NCBI GenBank assembly: GCA_031292735.1
Contig: JARLGP010000264.1
Coordinates: 1 to 64,000, forward strand
Direction: 5' to 3'
Length of the DNA stretch: 64,000 nucleotides
From: Holophaga sp.
Lineage (GTDB): Bacteria > Acidobacteriota > Holophagae > Holophagales > Holophagaceae
Shown here piece by piece: positions 62,035-64,000 of this stretch. The notes under the pieces were generated by a model. It ran no database searches, was not told the origin of the DNA, and saw only the letters and a program-made list of their open reading frames with translations. The translations under genes were made by a program, and so were the position numbers. Each line of letters opens with the position of its first letter. The first letter of the stretch is position 1.

Positions 62035-64000
62035 ATGAAAAATGGATGGACGGATAAGTTTAGACTCGTTCCGATAAACCGCAAGATTTATCTAATATTA
62101 ATGATGATGGTGTGCGCCATGGGTTCCGGTTGGGCCCAGGCGCAGACGCCGGAGGGGGAGCGGGCCTTCGAGTTCTTCTCCCCGTTCCGGGCGGGGTACG
62201 GTTTCAACACCATGGAGCAGACTTGCCTGATCGCGGTGCTGGTCGTCGCCGTCATCGGCCTGCTGTATGCCTTCATGCTGATGAAGCAGGTCTCCTCCGC
62301 CGATGAAGGCACCCCCAAGATGCAGGCCATCGGCGCCGCCATCCGGGAAGGCGCCAACGCCTACCTGGCGGCCCAGTTCAAGAAGATCGGGCCCCTGATC
62401 ATCATCATCACCATCCTCCTGGCGGTCACCTTCACCGGCCACCAGGAAGCCTTCCGCTATGGCCGCGCCTTCGCGTTCCTGATCGGCGCCATCTTCAGCT
62501 TCATGGTGGGCTTCGTGGGCATGCACCTGGCCACCCTGGGCAACCTGCGCGTGGCCGCCGCCGCGCGGCACAGCTATGGCGAAGCCATGCAGCTGGGCTA
62601 CCGCACCGGCACCGTCACCGGCATGCTCACGGACGGCCTCGGCCTCCTGGGCGGCACCCTGATCTTCCTCACCTACGGCGTGAACGCCTATGAGGCCCTG
62701 CTGGGCTTCGGCTTCGGCGGCACCCTGATCGCGCTGTTCATGCGCGTCGGCGGCGGCATCTACACCAAGGCCGCTGATGTGGGCGCCGACCTGGTCGGCA
62801 AGATCGAGAAGGACATCCCCGAGGACGATCCGCGCAACGCGGCCACCATCGCCGACAACGTGGGCGACAACGTGGGCGACTGCGCAGGCATGGCCGCGGA
62901 CATCTTCGAAAGCTACGAAGTGACCATCGTGGCCGCCATGATCCTGGGCATGGCCACCTTCGGCCACAAGGGCGTCATCTTCCCCCTGCTGGTGCGCGGC
63001 ATCGGCGTGCTGGGCTCGATCATCAGCACCTACACGGTCAAGGCCGGCCGTGACGACACCTCCGACACCGCCCTCAAGAGCGTGCACCGGGGCTTCTGGA
63101 TCGGTTCCATCATCAGCGTCGTCGGCTTCTTCGTGCTCGGCTGGTTCTACCTGCGCTTCGAGCCCGGGGTGAACCTGCTCAAGGGCGCCACCCCCGAGGA
63201 AGTCCTGAAATACTGGGGCACCATTCCCAGCCAGCTGGGCTGGTGGGCCAACCTCGGCGTCCAGGGCCTGGACCTGCGCCCGGCCATCACCTGCCTGATC
63301 GGCGTGTTCCTGGCCGTGGCCCTGAACAAGGTCACCAGCTACTACACCCACACCAGCCACGCCCCGGTCAAGGCGCTCACCAAGGCCTGCACCACCGGGC
63401 ACGCCACCAACATCATCGAGGGCTTCGCCCTGGGTTATGAAAGCACCGTCGCCATGCTGTGCGTGATCGCGGTCGCCATCTTCCTGTCCGTGCTCACCTA
63501 CGCCGGCACCCCGCCGCTGTTCATCGCCTACGGCGTGGCCATGACCGGCATCGGCATGCTGACCCTCACCGGCAACACCATCTCCATGGACGTGTTCGGC
63601 CCCGTCGCCGACAACGCCAACGGCATCGGCGAGATGGGCTACGACAAGGACGAGATGGAAAAGAACAAGCCCGGCAGCTACAAGCGGGCCCGGCAGGTCC
63701 TGGCCGATCTGGACGCGGTGGGCAACACCACCAAGGCCGAGACCAAGGGCATCGCCATCGGCTCCGCGGTCATCGCCGGCGTCTCCCTGTTCTCCAGCTT
63801 CATCGCGGTGATCGCGGTGGGCGGCGAGGACCAGGTCAGCAAGATGAAGATCGCCCAGTACATCGAGCACGCCGGCCGGCTCACCCCGGCCGATCCCAAG
63901 GTGTTCATCGGCTTCCTGCTGGGCGGCGCCGTGCCGTTCCTGTTCAGCAGCCAGCTGATCCGCGCCGTGGGCCGCGCCGCCTACTACATCGTCCAGGAGT
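62035..64000 (+). CDS. hppA: Membrane-bound proton-translocating pyrophosphatase (partial, runs off window)
   Basis: 655 codons visible, no stop before the edge; family members have about 670-800 residues. It couples PPi hydrolysis to H+ (or Na+) pumping. Motifs: GGGIYTKAADVGADLVGK near 239-256, DDPRNAATIADNVGDNVGD near 263-281, and GNTTKAETKG near 563. A Lys in GNTTKA is known to mark potassium-independent enzymes. The first 37 residues include a signal-peptide-like segment (IYLILMMMVCAMGSGWAQAQ), an N-terminal extension not present in most homologues. GGGGGAG precedes the ATG at 62035. Confidence 0.95.
   Translation, partial: MKNGWTDKFRLVPINRKIYLILMMMVCAMGSGWAQAQTPEGERAFEFFSPFRAGYGFNTMEQTCLIAVLVVAVIGLLYAFMLMKQVSSADEGTPKMQAIGAAIREGANAYLAAQFKKIGPLIIIITILLAVTFTGHQEAFRYGRAFAFLIGAIFSFMVGFVGMHLATLGNLRVAAAARHSYGEAMQLGYRTGTVTGMLTDGLGLLGGTLIFLTYGVNAYEALLGFGFGGTLIALFMRVGGGIYTKAADVGADLVGKIEKDIPEDDPRNAATIADNVGDNVGDCAGMAADIFESYEVTIVAAMILGMATFGHKGVIFPLLVRGIGVLGSIISTYTVKAGRDDTSDTALKSVHRGFWIGSIISVVGFFVLGWFYLRFEPGVNLLKGATPEEVLKYWGTIPSQLGWWANLGVQGLDLRPAITCLIGVFLAVALNKVTSYYTHTSHAPVKALTKACTTGHATNIIEGFALGYESTVAMLCVIAVAIFLSVLTYAGTPPLFIAYGVAMTGIGMLTLTGNTISMDVFGPVADNANGIGEMGYDKDEMEKNKPGSYKRARQVLADLDAVGNTTKAETKGIAIGSAVIAGVSLFSSFIAVIAVGGEDQVSKMKIAQYIEHAGRLTPADPKVFIGFLLGGAVPFLFSSQLIRAVGRAAYYIVQE

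Noticed and set aside
62098..63870. A 590-codon minus-strand frame opposite hppA
   Set aside because: It lies wholly over clear pyrophosphatase motifs and is His/Asp/Gly-rich; a shadow of GC-biased codon positions.
1..64000. CRISPR arrays, rRNA genes and complete transposons
   Set aside because: I looked for regularly spaced repeats, rRNA-like conserved blocks and transposase motifs and found none.

Overview
This window is a GC-rich (roughly two-thirds G+C) bacterial chromosome segment with about 57 supportable protein genes, one tRNA and several gene remnants. The organism is a diderm with LPS: there is an LptD, a combined LptF/LptG permease and an arabinose-5-phosphate isomerase. SpoVG, a membrane pyrophosphatase, orphan FlgH and many Geothrix/Holophaga-like proteins make the class Holophagae (Acidobacteriota) my best guess. 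That placement is inference from gene content, not a search.

Layout. 1-3.5 kb: the end of an unknown gene, a secreted protein joining a penicillin-binding-type active site to a SpoIID-like region, and a Deg-type serine protease. 3.6-5.85 kb: a lower-GC island with a phzF fragment, two secreted orphans and a HIT-protein gene flanked by 7-bp sites resembling integron attC core sites. 6.0-10.1 kb: a tldE / macro-domain / coaE-tldD operon in which dephospho-CoA kinase and TldD are one polypeptide. 10.5-12.4 kb: a YfiR-like protein and a broken chemoreceptor. 12.4-16 kb: tRNA-Gln, spoVG, a secreted orphan, an O-methyltransferase and dinB. 15.9-24.7 kb: kdsD, a single-chain lptF-lptG, a VOC protein, mnmA and a hybrid histidine kinase. 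24.7-29.4 kb: the glyoxylate shunt (malate synthase, isocitrate lyase) with a divergent RamB-like regulator. 29.4-33.7 kb: a carboxylic acid reductase divergent from a TetR regulator. 33.8-40.7 kb: trxB, a diguanylate cyclase, lptD and an RNase E/G.

41.2-49.6 kb is a phosphate region: phoU-pstS-pstC-pstA-pstB-phoU-phoB-like regulator, then a secreted orphan, then a DUF47-pit low-affinity transporter pair. A set of 11-bp-spaced TGTCACA-like repeats before pstS looks like a Pho box. 49.8-52.5 kb holds small envelope proteins and an orphan flgH. 52.7-64 kb holds small orphans, prfC, two related secreted proteins, a COG2509 flavoprotein, pyrD, an SPFH/flotillin-like protein, a YchJ-like SEC-C protein and hppA, which runs off the right edge.

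The most notable features are three fused polypeptides (coaE-tldD, lptF-lptG, transpeptidase-SpoIID), the possible integron cassette, and two near-identical phoU genes bracketing the pst genes. I found no CRISPR array, prophage, complete IS element or rRNA.
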